Below are positions 7,246 through 7,343 of a DNA stretch of 7,343 nucleotides, piece by piece. The position numbers were made by a program, and so were the translations under genes. The DNA comes from Acidobacteriota bacterium (GTDB lineage: Bacteria > Acidobacteriota > Terriglobia > Terriglobales > Acidobacteriaceae), in assembly GCA_021793595.1 (NCBI GenBank), contig JAJYSL010000213.1, positions 1 to 7,343 on the forward strand, written 5' to 3'. The notes under the pieces are model-generated. The model did no database searches, was not told the origin of the DNA, and worked only from the letters and a program-made list of their open reading frames with translations. The number at the start of each line of letters is the position of its first letter. The stretch's first letter is position 1.

Positions 7246-7343
7246 GGGGAGAGACCATTGTAGGTAGAAAGCGTCTAACGAGTATGGCGATGGGCAGGCG
7301 GGAAGAGCGGCGGGTGCAGGAGTCGTTGTGGATTGCGCATACG
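7216..7343 (+). mobile_element. Left end of a probable insertion sequence (continues past window)
   Basis: The POTRA protein loses its family-like sequence after TAHILTL (codon ending 7218) and ends in AVRGESRS, which does not look like Omp85. An IS-like transposase start follows at 7284. I therefore place the left IS boundary at about 7215-7222, leaving a 60-70 base left end as is usual before a transposase gene. The terminal inverted repeat and target duplication cannot be confirmed because the right end lies outside the window. Confidence 0.5.
7284..7343 (+). CDS. Transposase N-terminus, IS1182/IS5-like (partial)
   Basis: ATG at 7284 opens 20 codons to the window edge, with the start MAMGRREERRVQESLWIAHT. 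The pattern 'MGRR, charged stretch, Q-E-S/E-L/F-W-hydrophobic-A' resembles the N-terminus of a group of IS1182/IS5-like transposases (DUF772 plus DDE domain) that I recall from acidobacteria and other soil bacteria. Those proteins continue with a segment like GHPFYERLN, which would lie just outside. No strong SD is visible (only CGAG before the ATG). Twenty residues are little evidence, so the family is tentative, but the position at the break of the POTRA gene supports it. Confidence 0.6.
   Translation, partial: MAMGRREERRVQESLWIAHT

Noticed and set aside
1..7343. CRISPR arrays, tRNA or rRNA genes, toxin-antitoxin or phage-defence genes.
   Set aside because: No regularly spaced repeats, no cloverleaf-like segments and no matching protein motifs were seen; gaps between genes are too short to hide them.

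Overview
The window is a run of six genes, all on the + strand, probably from an acidobacterium-like Gram-negative soil bacterium. That placement is an inference from the RhaI-type isomerase, the Tat-exported seven-bladed lactonase, the TIM-barrel/Gfo-Idh-MocA pair and a multi-POTRA BamA-like protein; no rRNA or other phylogenetic marker is present. Short gaps, Shine-Dalgarno sites before most genes and a TTG start with a strong SD mark it as ordinary bacterial coding DNA.

Positions 1-5343 look like part of an L-rhamnose (deoxysugar) utilisation operon that begins to the left of the window. In order it holds the 3' half of rhamnulokinase (rhaB, 1-714), an L-rhamnose isomerase of the RhaI type with every metal ligand visible (748-1965), a Tat-signal lactonase of the seven-bladed beta-propeller type (2005-3144), a TIM-barrel sugar-phosphate isomerase/epimerase-like enzyme (3164-4126) and a Gfo/Idh/MocA NAD(P)-dependent oxidoreductase (4186-5343). 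RhaI converts L-rhamnose to L-rhamnulose and RhaB phosphorylates it at C1; the aldolase step is not in the window. The last three genes have no place in that textbook pathway. They suggest an accessory oxidative or epimerising branch, or processing of a rhamnose-containing glycoside.

Positions 5344-5505 are a 162-base spacer with no convincing terminator and only a possible -10 element. Positions 5506-7245 encode an exported protein made of about six POTRA-type repeats, the periplasmic half of a BamA/TamA (Omp85) outer-membrane protein. The reading frame stops where a further POTRA and the beta-barrel would be expected.

The last 60 bases (7284-7343) open a new reading frame that resembles the N-terminus of an IS1182/IS5-like transposase. 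The most economical reading is that an insertion sequence has landed in the Omp85 gene near 7215-7222, removing the barrel and supplying the last few codons and the stop. This junction is the most notable thing in the window. I did not see a clearly new defence system, CRISPR array or RNA gene.
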